The position numbers and the translations under genes are program-made. The notes under the pieces are model-generated. The model did not search any database. It had not been told where the DNA came from and saw only the letters and a list, made by a program, of their open reading frames with translations. From assembly GCA_030728785.1 (NCBI GenBank), contig JANQYP010000012.1, positions 1 through 37,640 of the forward strand: 37,640 nucleotides of DNA. The letters run 5' to 3'. Source of the stretch: Pseudomonadales bacterium (GTDB taxonomy: Bacteria; Pseudomonadota; Gammaproteobacteria; Pseudomonadales; Azotimanducaceae). Of this stretch, positions 24,546-33,137 are shown piece after piece. Position 1 is the stretch's first letter. Each line of letters opens with the position of its first letter.

Positions 24546-25614
24546 CCTGATCTCTCTACTGGAACAAAGTGAACAGAAATGTACTCAGGCGCTGCTGCTC
24601 GACCTCGGCGGTTTCCTGGTCTGTTTTAAGTCAAACTCGTCACGGCTGATTGATGATCTGCGTGACTATTACCAATATTTCCTTATGGACAGCGATCGTG
24701 TCACGCGAGAGCCAGACAGCATTGTGATTGGTTATCAGTGTGCAACACCTGCAATCGCCGGCGACTGGCAGGTCAAACAGCCGGATCCGGGCAAAACCAA
24801 GGTGAAAGAAAGCCTGTTACATCTGCGGCCAGGTGAGTTGGTGATCCACAAAGTGCTGACTGGCATTCACCTGTTGTTCGCCGGTAAGCGGCGCGTGTGT
24901 TTTGGGCCGCTGGAAGCCAACCCAAACCAGGTGGTGAATTTTATCAACAACATGCACCTGGATGCTCTCCTCAGCCCTGCTGGCCAGTTGTTTCATGCCT
25001 CGGGTGTCTGTGTCGGTGAACATGGACTGGGCATGGCGGGTAAGTCTGGCAAAGGCAAATCGACCTTGGCCTTGCGCCTGCTGCAGCGCGGCATGGACCT
25101 GGTGAGTAATGACCGGCTGGTGGTGATCAATAACGAACAACATCTTGGCATGCATGGCATCACCAAATATCCGCGAATCAACCCGGGCACGGTGATTAAC
25201 CAGCCGGAGTTGTTGGATATCGTCAAGGCCGAAGATATGGCCCGTTATGAGGCGATGGATTTTCACGATCTGTGGGAACTCGAAGAGAAATATGATGCTT
25301 TTGTCGAGGCGGCGTTTGGCGTTGATTTTGTTCTGAACGCTAAGATGCGCATGTTTGTCGCACTGGACTGGGACAGGACACTGAGTGCGCCAACCCGCCT
25401 GGATCGACGTGACCCGAAGGACTATCCAAAGCTCGTAGAAACGGTCATGAAATCACCCGGCATCATGCTGCCAGCGTCGAGTACGCGAATTCCCGCAGCG
25501 GTGGTTGAACCCTACATCGCATTGCTGTCAGAGTGCGAGTTTTACGTGCTCAGTGGCGGTGTCGATTTTGATGCGGCTGCAGATTTGATCCAGGCGCGGC
25601 TGGCACGTTTCTGA
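24538..25614 (+). CDS. HprK-related kinase B
   Basis: The 358-residue protein matches HPr kinase-related family B. The Walker A loop AGKSGKGKST lies at 167-176. It is preceded by LFHASGVCVGEHGLGM and followed by LVSNDRLVV with the Asp that acts as general base in HprK. The family-typical GITKYPRINPGT then follows. HprK proteins phosphorylate a serine on a partner using P-loop chemistry. No HPr or PTS gene is nearby, so the target differs; the amphi-Trp protein is the natural candidate. ATG 24538 overlaps the ATP-grasp stop (ATGACTGA). The gene ends 20 bases before the convergent phosphohexomutase. Confidence 0.88.
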   Translation: MTDLISLLEQSEQKCTQALLLDLGGFLVCFKSNSSRLIDDLRDYYQYFLMDSDRVTREPDSIVIGYQCATPAIAGDWQVKQPDPGKTKVKESLLHLRPGELVIHKVLTGIHLLFAGKRRVCFGPLEANPNQVVNFINNMHLDALLSPAGQLFHASGVCVGEHGLGMAGKSGKGKSTLALRLLQRGMDLVSNDRLVVINNEQHLGMHGITKYPRINPGTVINQPELLDIVKAEDMARYEAMDFHDLWELEEKYDAFVEAAFGVDFVLNAKMRMFVALDWDRTLSAPTRLDRRDPKDYPKLVETVMKSPGIMLPASSTRIPAAVVEPYIALLSECEFYVLSGGVDFDAAADLIQARLARF

Positions 25615-25634
25615 GGTTGGCGGCGGCTGCTCGG

Positions 25635-27032
25635 CTATTGAATGAAGAGCGAGTCCTGCCAAACTGTGTCATCGGCCTGAAACGCACTGAGGTGTCGCAG
25701 CAGGTTATTGCCCTCAGTTAACAATCTTTCCGGGTTGCCCCTGGATTCCAGATTGAGGCGCACCAGGGCCTCGGTTTTTGAGATGCTCAGACTGAAGCGC
25801 CAGTCGCCAGGCATCTCAAAGCTTATGCCGTCGAAGTGATCAACTGCCTTGGCCCCTTGGGCATAACGCGCCTGAATTAGCGCAAAGGCACGCTCAACAT
25901 CGTTGAGTTGCAAATTGATTTCTGGCGTGCAGCAGATTTTCTGCCGAATGCCGCTGACAACTTCCCCTAGTGACTGGCCCTGCTGGTTCAAAATTTCTAT
26001 CACCTTGAGCCAGGCGATCATGCCAGAATCACAGGCAAAAAAATCGCCAAAATAATGGTGGGAGGATAGTTCGCCACCATAGGCTGCCTGGTTAGCACGC
26101 ATGTGTTGTTTCATAAACGCGTGCCCTGTCTCTGAGCGCACAGCGCGGCCTCTGTTGCCTCGAATGACATCCAGGGTGTGCCAGCACAACTTGGTATCAA
26201 AGACGATGGCGGCACCGGGCCGAGTCTGCAGGTAGTGTTGGGCCAGCAGGCCAATGACAAAATAGGTGGGTACCAGCTCGCCAGCGCCGTCAAAGAACAC
26301 GCAGCGATCGCAGTCGCCATCCCAGGCGACGCCCATGGAAAATGTCTGCTGCTGCATAAACTGGTGCATTTCTGCCTGCAGGCGTGGCTTCGACGGATCC
26401 GCGCCTTCGGCGGGCAGGGGCCCGGGTTGTCGTCGAAACCAATGTACGGGCAGCATAAAGTGACTCGCCAGGTCATGGGCGAGGGTGGCCGCTGTACCAT
26501 TCAGGCCGTTTAATGCGATTAACCCATTGCCCGTTGGCATAGACTTGAAACGCGCATTGAGAAAGTGCAGATAGGCACCCTGGACATCCTGCTCAATCAA
26601 TGTGCCGCGCCTGGCACTGTTTCTGTGGTTGCTGAGCATCAGGGTCATGACTTGCTGCAGGCCGCTGGCAAAGGTGACCGGCTGGCCATTGCTCAGAACG
26701 AGCTTAAAGCCGTTGAATGCCGGAGGGTTGTGGCTGGCCGTGACAACTACGGCGGCATCAATTGCCGGCAGGGATGAGGCAAAGTAGCCAAGTTCTGTGG
26801 CGCACAAGCCAAGATCTACGACGTTTACGCCAGACGCCAACAACCCTTCTATGAGTTGCTGATGAAGCACCGGGCTGGAATCACGGGCATCGTGCCCGAC
26901 TGCAATGGTGCCTGTTAACTGAAAATAGTGGGCGATGCCATGGCCAAACGCCAGGGCAAAATCGGCATTCACATCCTCTGGGTACAGGCCCCGAACATCG
27001 CCAAGGCGGAATGCTTTTAGTTTTTTATCCAT
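25635..27032 (-). CDS. Phosphomannomutase/phosphoglucomutase family enzyme
   Basis: The enzyme (465 residues from ATG 27032) belongs to the alpha-D-phosphohexomutase superfamily, which interconverts hexose 1- and 6-phosphates. GDVRGLYPEDVN starts the fold. TASHNP holds the phosphoserine at Ser100. The metal loop reads DGDCDR instead of the usual DGDGDR, and GGELSSHHYF replaces the usual GGE-SGH sugar-binding loop. A C-terminal domain recognises substrate phosphate. A second ATG at 27041 is in frame, and the frame is open to 27134, but that part runs through a 15-base inverted repeat and has no homology. It is convergent with HprK-related kinase B. It probably supplies exopolysaccharide or lipopolysaccharide precursors. 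Confidence 0.88.
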   Translation of the reverse strand: MDKKLKAFRLGDVRGLYPEDVNADFALAFGHGIAHYFQLTGTIAVGHDARDSSPVLHQQLIEGLLASGVNVVDLGLCATELGYFASSLPAIDAAVVVTASHNPPAFNGFKLVLSNGQPVTFASGLQQVMTLMLSNHRNSARRGTLIEQDVQGAYLHFLNARFKSMPTGNGLIALNGLNGTAATLAHDLASHFMLPVHWFRRQPGPLPAEGADPSKPRLQAEMHQFMQQQTFSMGVAWDGDCDRCVFFDGAGELVPTYFVIGLLAQHYLQTRPGAAIVFDTKLCWHTLDVIRGNRGRAVRSETGHAFMKQHMRANQAAYGGELSSHHYFGDFFACDSGMIAWLKVIEILNQQGQSLGEVVSGIRQKICCTPEINLQLNDVERAFALIQARYAQGAKAVDHFDGISFEMPGDWRFSLSISKTEALVRLNLESRGNPERLLTEGNNLLRHLSAFQADDTVWQDSLFIQ

Positions 27033-27050
27033 GTCGCGCATACTAGCATA

Positions 27051-27090
27051 TACGACGCCCCTGCAGCCTGATGGGTGCAGGGGCGTCGTA
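27051..27090. promoter_or_regulatory. Perfect 15-base inverted repeat in the leader of the phosphohexomutase gene
   Basis: TACGACGCCCCTGCA (27051-27065) and TGCAGGGGCGTCGTA (27076-27090) pair perfectly around a 10-base loop. The hairpin starts 10 to 19 bases upstream of the two candidate mutase start codons and about 130 bases upstream of the acyltransferase. It has no T-run on either side. It may be an operator, a messenger leader hairpin hiding the start, or a small mobile hairpin element. Confidence 0.75.
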
Positions 27091-27216
27091 ATAAATTTCA
27101 ACCAGGAAATAACCGCCAGCCAGTCTGCATGCAACTCTTTGCAGTAAATTTATTCAGAACTTATATTAATGCTAACGAAGGCGCGCATGCTCCGCAGATT
27201 TAGAAAAGAGGTTGCC

Positions 27217-28086
27217 ATGGTCACTGAATCTTTTGCTACTCAGGCTCCGCTGCTTTCCTACACCCCAACTGACGACATGGGACTGAAGCGTTACGTCATC
27301 AATCGCCTTGAGGTCCTGTTTGGCCGCCAGCACCTTGAGGCTATCTACGCGCAGTTGCACGCAGAACATCCACCCTTGCTGCAGTTTTTTGGCCGAGCCC
27401 TCAGTCTTGGTGATGTTCGAGTGCAGTTGGATGGACAGCAGTTGGCCAAAATACCTCGCCAGGGCCCCGTCATTTTTATTGCCAATCACCCTTTTGGCGT
27501 GGTCGACGGGCTGATCGCCTGTGATATCGCCGCCAGAACCAGGGATAGTTTTAAGGTCATGTTACATTCACGCCTGTGTAAGGATGACTACCTGCAGCCG
27601 TGTTTTCTGCCCGTATCCTTTGATGAAACCAAGGCGTCTGTGCAACTCAACGTGGCGAGCAAAAAGACAGCAAGAAAAATCCTCGGGGAGAACGGCACCA
27701 TTGTCATATTTCCCGCTGGCGGAGTCTCGACGCGCAGGCGGCTTGGGTTTGGCAAACTCGCCGACCTGCCCTGGTCAACATTTGTCGCCAAGCTGGCATT
27801 ACAGTCGAACGCGACGATTGTGCCGGTATATTTTCACGGCGAAAACAGTCGCCTGTTTCATTTTGTCAGCGGCTTCTCCCAGACCCTGCGTTACTCGCTG
27901 CTGTTGTCGGAGGTGTCGAATAAGTTGGGAAAAACCATTCAGGTGTCAGTGCGGGATCCTGTGACTGCTGCCGACTATGCAAGTCTCACGCGCAAGGACC
28001 TGACAAGCTACCTGCACCAGTTAACCTTTCAGTCTGGTCCCGAGCATTTACAGCAGTCGCGACCTGCTGGAGTATTAAACACATGA
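27217..28086 (+). CDS. PlsC-type lysophospholipid acyltransferase
   Basis: A 289-residue acyltransferase with the NHxxxxD catalytic motif as NHPFGVVDG and the substrate-binding [11 protein letters not shown] in place of FPEGTx[12 protein letters not shown] supplies the fourth block. Such membrane-associated enzymes esterify lysophosphatidate or ornithine lipid precursors with acyl-ACP or acyl-CoA. The version resembles the OlsA/haemolysin-like group more than classical PlsC, by eye. ATG 27217 is chosen because AAGAGG stands about six bases upstream; in-frame ATGs at 27169 and 27187 would add a basic stretch. It overlaps the VF530 gene by 4 bases (ATGA). It is divergent from the phosphohexomutase. 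Confidence 0.85.
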   Translation: MVTESFATQAPLLSYTPTDDMGLKRYVINRLEVLFGRQHLEAIYAQLHAEHPPLLQFFGRALSLGDVRVQLDGQQLAKIPRQGPVIFIANHPFGVVDGLIACDIAARTRDSFKVMLHSRLCKDDYLQPCFLPVSFDETKASVQLNVASKKTARKILGENGTIVIFPAGGVSTRRRLGFGKLADLPWSTFVAKLALQSNATIVPVYFHGENSRLFHFVSGFSQTLRYSLLLSEVSNKLGKTIQVSVRDPVTAADYASLTRKDLTSYLHQLTFQSGPEHLQQSRPAGVLNT

Positions 28087-28337
28087 GTCAAGAGCAACCA
28101 GACAACCCGCTGCATGATGTTACCCTTGAGAAGGTTGTGACCAGTCTGGTGGATCACTATGGCTGGGATGGCCTGGCGCAAAGGGTTGATATCAATTGTT
28201 TTAAAAGTGATCCATCCATCAAGTCGTCGCTGAAGTTTCTGCGCAGGACTCAATGGGCGAGAGTTAAGGTTGAAGACCTGTATATCGCCGCGATTGACCG
28301 GCAATCCCCTTGGGGCTCCAAGCTCCCTGTGGCATAA
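28083..28337 (+). CDS. VF530-family small protein (DUF2132)
   Basis: The 84-residue protein contains [60 protein letters not shown]. This is nearly the full consensus of the VF530 family, known from a Vibrio fischeri structure described as DNA binding. It starts within the stop of the acyltransferase (ATGA overlap), so the two are translated together. Cellular role not established. It has 14 extra residues after the conserved part. Confidence 0.9.
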   Translation: MSQEQPDNPLHDVTLEKVVTSLVDHYGWDGLAQRVDINCFKSDPSIKSSLKFLRRTQWARVKVEDLYIAAIDRQSPWGSKLPVA

Positions 28338-28417
28338 CTCCCACAGCCGCTGTTGTCGAGCGCTGGCAGCCCATGGGGTGCAACTGCGCGGCTGCTGGTG
28401 TGTGTGGGCGTAGCGCT

Positions 28418-29638
28418 TCAACGTTCATGCCGCGACAGCAAGGCTGCGGCGGTGATATTTGCTGTGACATTTGAGGCGGTGATAAACATATCCACAATCA
28501 GGTCGATGGCAATCAGAATGCCAATGCCAGCAACGGGTAAGCCGAGGGATACATACACCGGCGCCATGATCAGCAGGCCACCACTGGGAATGCCAGGCGA
28601 ATAGAAACTGAACAGGCCAATCGCAGCAGCGATAACGAATAACTCAAGAAAATTCAGTTCAATGCCGTAAAGACTCGCTACAAAATAGGTGCCGGCGGTG
28701 CGGGCGATGGGTGATGCAAACTTAAACAGGGTGACGGCGATCGGCAGCACCACCCCTGCTACATTATCTGAGATGTCCAGCGCCTTGGTGGCGGCAAAGG
28801 TTGCAGGCAGTGCGGCTAAGGATGAGCGAGTGCTGAAACCGATCACCTGGGCAGGCGCCACGACCCTGGCAAAATGCCGCAGCGGTACCCGGCCGATGAT
28901 TGCTGCTGTGGGATACAACAACAGCGTCATAACCACAATCAGACCGCAGCCAATGATGATGAACGCTCCCAGCACATTTATCACCGTAACCCCCAGTGTG
29001 GCTGCCAGGGGGAATACCAGGCCAAAGATGCCAATGGGTGCCCACCACATGATCCAGTTGATCAGAACAAACATGGCATCTTTGATGGCGTTAAAAAAAT
29101 TCACAATCAGGGCCCTTTGATCTTCGGCAATATGCAGCAAGGCGGCGGCAAACAAACCAGTAAAAATCATCAGTGACAACAAGGCATTATTCACCATGGC
29201 CTGAAAAGGGTTGGCAGGCACAAGGTTGACAAACCACTCACGAAAAGGTGGTAGCTCAGCGCCCCTGAACTCAGTTGTGTGAGTGGTCGCTAACAGTGCA
29301 TCGCTGGCGGCAGGATCGATATCCAGGAATGCCAGGAAAATTGGGGCCAGCAGCAGGGTATAAAGACTAGCCAGGACAATCATGATGACAAACAGGGTGA
29401 TGGTCCTGCTGCCAAGCTGCGCCACCACCCCGGTGTTGTGTTGGCCGGCGATGGCGGTGACCAACAGTGCCATCAGCAGTGGGATGACGGTCATGCGAAT
29501 GGCATTGACCCAGAGTGTTCCCACGGGTTCTATGAGCGTCGGCAGCAAGCCCAGGGCGGGCAGCGGCATCACACTATAAAGGCTGCCACAGCCGAGACCG
29601 AGGCCCAGGCCGATAAGAATACGGGTTGAAAGGCTCAT
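28418..29638 (-). CDS. Dicarboxylate/amino acid:cation symporter (DAACS family)
   Basis: A 406-residue membrane carrier of the GltP/DctA family that takes up dicarboxylates or acidic and neutral amino acids with Na or H. Several hydrophobic helices lead to the serine-rich reentrant loop FSTRSSLAALPATFAAT, equivalent to the SSSA(T)LP motif. The second loop, FYSPGIPSGGLLIMAPVYVSLGLP, follows, with a C-terminal IDLIVDMFITASNVTANI in place of the usual D-R-RT-N-GD segment. The usual DRxxTxxNV arginine is not visible, so substrate charge may differ from Glu/Asp. ATG 29638 is taken as the start; the frame is open 10 codons further. It converges with the VF530 gene. Confidence 0.88.
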   Translation of the reverse strand: MSLSTRILIGLGLGLGCGSLYSVMPLPALGLLPTLIEPVGTLWVNAIRMTVIPLLMALLVTAIAGQHNTGVVAQLGSRTITLFVIMIVLASLYTLLLAPIFLAFLDIDPAASDALLATTHTTEFRGAELPPFREWFVNLVPANPFQAMVNNALLSLMIFTGLFAAALLHIAEDQRALIVNFFNAIKDAMFVLINWIMWWAPIGIFGLVFPLAATLGVTVINVLGAFIIIGCGLIVVMTLLLYPTAAIIGRVPLRHFARVVAPAQVIGFSTRSSLAALPATFAATKALDISDNVAGVVLPIAVTLFKFASPIARTAGTYFVASLYGIELNFLELFVIAAAIGLFSFYSPGIPSGGLLIMAPVYVSLGLPVAGIGILIAIDLIVDMFITASNVTANITAAALLSRHER

Positions 29639-29668
29639 GTAAGCATCTTGTCTGGCACCTCGGCGCAC

Positions 29669-30072
29669 TGCTCCAGTGGTTTAAGTGCATTAGTGTAGAG
29701 AGAAAAGTACTCTTAAGCGCGCTGTTTCTGCCTCTGGCCTGGCGACAGGCGTGGCGGCGGCAAATATGCACTGGCACGCGCCTGCCTGGCAGCAGTTGCC
29801 CGCTTTGAGGGCGCGGCACGGGTCTGGCGGTTCCGCGGGCGGCTGCCGGCCCCGCGCTGGACGCCGTCCCAGCTACCCCGGCAGCAACATCTGCAGTCTC
29901 AAATCTTTGGCCTGCTATTTGCATAACTTCAGCAATAAAACGACTGCAGTTGCGCAACTGCTGCAGACCTGACGAGTTGCTTGTCTACTGGCTGCACCGT
30001 GCGCAACACAAGTCGCTCTGCTGCTGGCGAATACGTGCCACTCACGACACTTGCTGATCAAAAGGATGTTAT
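29669..30072. other. Gene-free 400-base region between symporter and lipoprotein genes
   Basis: No supported gene. The left part is very GC-rich and holds only shadow frames. The right part is AT-richer before the lipoprotein start and contains the 16-base palindrome at 29946-29961. It presumably carries the divergent promoters. Confidence 0.4.
29946..29961. promoter_or_regulatory. 16-base perfect palindrome, possible operator
   Basis: GCAGTTGCGCAACTGC is self-complementary and lies 111 bases before the lipoprotein ATG in a divergent intergenic region. CTGCAG occurs on both flanks. No neighbouring regulator gene suggests which protein would bind it. Confidence 0.4.
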
Positions 30073-31239
30073 ATGAAGTTTGCGCTTGCAGGGGCTGGGT
30101 TGATGTTGCTGGTCACAGGCTGTTCGCCCACTCCCATTCCCACACCAACACCCACACCAACACCCACACCCGAAGCCGCAGCACCGGCTATGGTGGTGGA
30201 TCCCGTGGTTGCTGAACCCGCCGTGACGACCACTGGCGCCGCGCTGGTCGGCGCAGATTTTGTTGTGCCGACGCTGGTGCCCGCTGACGGTTTTAAGCTG
30301 GTGCCGCTGGGGCCCGATGTGGTCAAGATCGACTTTGACGCCTATATGTCATCCATTGAACATCTACAGACCACTTTTACCCGCAGCACCAGTTGGCCGC
30401 GAGAGGGTATCTCCGATGCCGACGCCATGCTTGATATGGAGACCGAACAAGGGCGGTTCAACAGGCGCGAATCTTTTGCTTATGCGGTGCTGACGCCTGA
30501 AGGCAGTCGAGAGCGTGGTTCTGTGTACGTCAAGCCCAGCAGCAAGGCGGGTTATGACGCCGAGGTGTTGTTGTGGGTCACCAAGGCCGAATTTGATGCT
30601 GGCTTTGACAGTCAATTGTTCGCTTGGGTGAGCCAATGGATAACAACCCAATGGCCCTTCCAGAAGGTGGCTTATCCTGGCCGGGAAATTCCCTGGGATG
30701 TCTGGGATGTCTTACCTGAGGCCGGGGACGCCGAACTGCTGGCGCAGAACTTAAAAACCGCAGAAGCATTTATCGATGCGTTTTATTCTTTTGATGCCAA
30801 GCGTCTTAGTGCATTGCTGAGCCAGGCTGATGAGACAGCCGGGGCAATACTCTACTATCAGGGCTGGGCAGAAGGCGGCAACTATAAAGTCCTCAACCGC
30901 GCCGCGTGTGCGCCGGACTCGGCGCTGCAGTTGCGCTGTGCGATTACGGTGCAGGACGATCCGGTGGTTGCCCTGCAGACCGGCTTCAACGTCACCGACA
31001 CCTTTGCCTTGACCTTTGAGGGGACCCATATCGCATCGGTCAAGACCAGTTCTAACGACCAGCCAATCTATTATGAAGCGCGGCGCTGGGTAGAGGAAAA
31101 TATGCCTGAGGTCATGACCGGGCCTTGCCTGGATCGCAAAGCCGGTGGCCTGACGCCCGGGGATTGTGCCAGGGCGATGACGGCCGGCTACGCACGCTTC
31201 TATGCGCAAAAATCCAAGGCCAGCCCCGGCGGTGCCTGA
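30073..31239 (+). CDS. Lipoprotein with Pro-Thr repeat linker and NTF2/SnoaL-like C-terminal part
   Basis: A 388-residue lipoprotein: MKFALAGAGLMLLVTGC carries a lipobox with Cys17. An extended (PT)n linker (residues 19-33) and a Pro/Ala/Val-rich spacer follow. Residues 95-220 contain RGSVYVKPSSKAGYDAEVLLWV and WITTQWPFQKVAYPGREIPW, resembling the second half of a GNAT fold without a clear acetyl-CoA P-loop. Residues 230-360 (AEAFIDAFYSFDAKRLSALL...YEARRWVEENMPEV) look like an NTF2/SnoaL-type cone fold with two Cys (CAPDSALQLRC). Both domain calls are tentative. The Pro-Thr tract is encoded by a 12-base tandem repeat, so its length may vary among strains. It converges on the ABC ATPase gene with only 3 bases between stops. 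Confidence 0.7.
   Translation: MKFALAGAGLMLLVTGCSPTPIPTPTPTPTPTPEAAAPAMVVDPVVAEPAVTTTGAALVGADFVVPTLVPADGFKLVPLGPDVVKIDFDAYMSSIEHLQTTFTRSTSWPREGISDADAMLDMETEQGRFNRRESFAYAVLTPEGSRERGSVYVKPSSKAGYDAEVLLWVTKAEFDAGFDSQLFAWVSQWITTQWPFQKVAYPGREIPWDVWDVLPEAGDAELLAQNLKTAEAFIDAFYSFDAKRLSALLSQADETAGAILYYQGWAEGGNYKVLNRAACAPDSALQLRCAITVQDDPVVALQTGFNVTDTFALTFEGTHIASVKTSSNDQPIYYEARRWVEENMPEVMTGPCLDRKAGGLTPGDCARAMTAGYARFYAQKSKASPGGA
30133..30171. repeat. In-frame tandem repeat encoding the Pro-Thr linker
   Basis: Units of the form CCCACACCAACA recur about three times and encode alternating Pro and Thr just after the lipidated cysteine. The unit length is a multiple of three, so slippage would keep the frame. 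Confidence 0.75.
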
Positions 31240-31252
31240 TAATCAGGCACCG
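31230..31252. terminator. Palindrome spanning both convergent stop codons
   Basis: Arms CGGTGCCTGAT (31230-31240) and ATCAGGCACCG (31242-31252) flank one central A. Each arm contains a GCC-TGA codon pair, so the lipoprotein and the ABC ATPase both end in Ala-stop read from opposite strands of the same dyad. It could be a compact bidirectional terminator, though no T-run follows on either side. Confidence 0.5.
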
Positions 31253-32169
31253 GGCAGAACCTGCTGATTTTTACCGTGGCGCTGCGCCTGTTTGAAAGTG
31301 GGTGCAGGCTCCACGTCATCACCAATATGACTCAGGCGCATCATATTCAGCTCGTCCTCGTCGTCCGCCATGGGTGGATGAATAAGGGCACTCACATGCG
31401 CTCTGGCGGCCATAAAGGGTGCCTCTGCAAACTGGGCTTCAGTGCGTGGCCGGCTGACAGGTACTGGCATAAACTCGCGGATGCGCCCGGGGTGGGCATC
31501 CAGCACCAGCACCCGATCGGCGAGATACAAGGCTTCTGTCAGGTCGTGGGTGATAAACACGATGGTGATATCGATGTTGCGCCAGATTTCCATCAGGTAG
31601 CGTTGCATTTTTGATCGTGTCTGGGCATCCAGGGCGCCAAAGGGTTCATCCATCAGCAGAATTCGCGGTTGTGCCGCCAGCGCCCGGGCGATGGCGACGC
31701 GCTGTTTCATACCACCGGAAAGCTGGCCGGGATAGGCGTCGGCAAAGCGGTTCAGACCCACCAGGTCAATCCACTGCAGCGCTTCACTCTCTGCTCGGCT
31801 GGCAGTGGCATGTTGCATCTGCAGGCCAAACAGGATGTTTTGTTTTACTGTCAGCCATGGAAAGAGGGTGTAACCCTGGAATACCATGCCCCGGTCTGGA
31901 CCCGGCCCGGCCACGGGTTTGCCGTCGAGCAGGACACTGCCTGCAGTGGCCGTCTCGAGTCCGGCAAGTATGCGGATCAAGGTGGATTTACCGCAACCAG
32001 ACGGGCCTATCACGGTGATGAACTCACGGCGGTGGACTTTGAAATTAATGTCGGTGAGTGCTGTCACCGGATTGTGCCTGGCACCAAAGGTTTTGCCCAG
32101 GCCGCGCACTTCAAGCAGCACGTCACGGTTGTTGATGGCGTCAAATTGCCCCTGTCGAGCGGTATTCAT
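31243..32169 (-). CDS. ABC transporter ATPase, NitT/TauT (SsuB/TauB) type
   Basis: The 308-residue ATPase has Walker [11 protein letters not shown]-loop [13 protein letters not shown], signature [14 protein letters not shown], Walker [13 protein letters not shown] and the H-loop FITHD, in the order and wording typical of nitrate/sulfonate/taurine importers. A C-terminal extension of about 50 residues after [11 protein letters not shown] is acidic and not needed for the core. ATG 32169 overlaps the stop of the permease gene (ATGA), so this is the last gene of the six-gene minus-strand operon. Confidence 0.92.
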   Translation of the reverse strand: MNTARQGQFDAINNRDVLLEVRGLGKTFGARHNPVTALTDINFKVHRREFITVIGPSGCGKSTLIRILAGLETATAGSVLLDGKPVAGPGPDRGMVFQGYTLFPWLTVKQNILFGLQMQHATASRAESEALQWIDLVGLNRFADAYPGQLSGGMKQRVAIARALAAQPRILLMDEPFGALDAQTRSKMQRYLMEIWRNIDITIVFITHDLTEALYLADRVLVLDAHPGRIREFMPVPVSRPRTEAQFAEAPFMAARAHVSALIHPPMADDEDELNMMRLSHIGDDVEPAPTFKQAQRHGKNQQVLPGA

Positions 32170-33137
32170 TTACTGATCTTCTCCCATCGAAACAGGCCTT
32201 TGCCCAGTCGCGCTAGCAACATATCGGACAACAGGCCAATCAGGCCAATCATGATGATGGCTGCAAAGACGTTGTCGAAATTGCGGTACCGGGCCTGCTG
32301 GGTGATAAACCAGGTGATGCCGGAGCTGCTGCCTATGAGCTCGGCCACAATCAGGTAGGTCCAGGCCCAGCCAAGCAGGATTCGAGTGTCGCGATACAGG
32401 TCCGGCAGAATGCCGGGCACCACCACCTTAAACAACAGCTGCAACCGCGATGCGCCCAGGGTCATGGCAGCATCTATTAAGGTCATATCCAGTTTGCGAG
32501 TGGTATTGGCAACAATCAGCACCTGCTGGAAAAATGTGCCGATAAAAATAATGGCAATCTTTGGGCCGTCATGGATGCCGAGAATGGCCACTGCCAGGGC
32601 ACCAAAGGCAGGTGCGGGGAAATAACGGAAAAATTCGATAAACGGCTCATGGACCCGCGACACAGCCGCATAGGCGCCACACAAAATGCCCAGGGGAATG
32701 CCGATGACAGATGACAGGGTGAAGCCCCAGAAAATGATGCTGATACTGTGCAGCAGGCTTGCATGCAGCCACTGTTCACTGCGTCGAGTCGGTGCGGTGG
32801 TAAACGCCGTATAGAAGGCTCGGGCCACTTCGTGGGGCGCGGGCAGATACACGGGGTTGACCCGCTTGCCGGTTGGCGGTGCCAGCTGCGCTGCCCTGGC
32901 CTTGTCGGCCTCAAGGGCAAAAGCCTGCCTGTCGATGCGCATGTTCGGCTGGAAATAGGTCACGCCACCCGGGTCCACTATGACGACTTCAGGGTGCCAG
33001 ATAAACGGCACATAACTGATGACACACCACAGCAGCAGCGGCAGTGCAAATGAGCAGGCCGTCAGCAGCCGAACCTGGCTGGCAGTTAAGGTATCTCTGG
33101 GTGAGAATCCGGCGCCCACGTTGACCCTACTGCTCAA
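32166..33137 (-). CDS. ABC transporter permease, NitT/TauT (SsuC/TauC) type
   Basis: A 323-residue inner-membrane permease. One transmembrane helix near residues 26-46 is followed by a periplasmic stretch of about 70 residues ([25 protein letters not shown]...). Five or more helices then follow, with the coupling EAA-like loop [29 protein letters not shown], the standard SsuC pattern. The long first periplasmic segment is larger than in SsuC and could contact the binding protein. The start is uncertain: TTG 33137 overlaps the binding-protein gene by 11 bases, and GTG 33119 has GTAGGG five bases upstream. Confidence 0.9.
   Translation of the reverse strand: MSSRVNVGAGFSPRDTLTASQVRLLTACSFALPLLLWCVISYVPFIWHPEVVIVDPGGVTYFQPNMRIDRQAFALEADKARAAQLAPPTGKRVNPVYLPAPHEVARAFYTAFTTAPTRRSEQWLHASLLHSISIIFWGFTLSSVIGIPLGILCGAYAAVSRVHEPFIEFFRYFPAPAFGALAVAILGIHDGPKIAIIFIGTFFQQVLIVANTTRKLDMTLIDAAMTLGASRLQLLFKVVVPGILPDLYRDTRILLGWAWTYLIVAELIGSSSGITWFITQQARYRNFDNVFAAIIMIGLIGLLSDMLLARLGKGLFRWEKISK

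Noticed and set aside
29574-29957. 127-residue minus-strand frame upstream of the symporter
   Set aside because: GC-rich Arg/Ala/Pro composition without family features, and it overlaps the symporter N-terminus in another frame.
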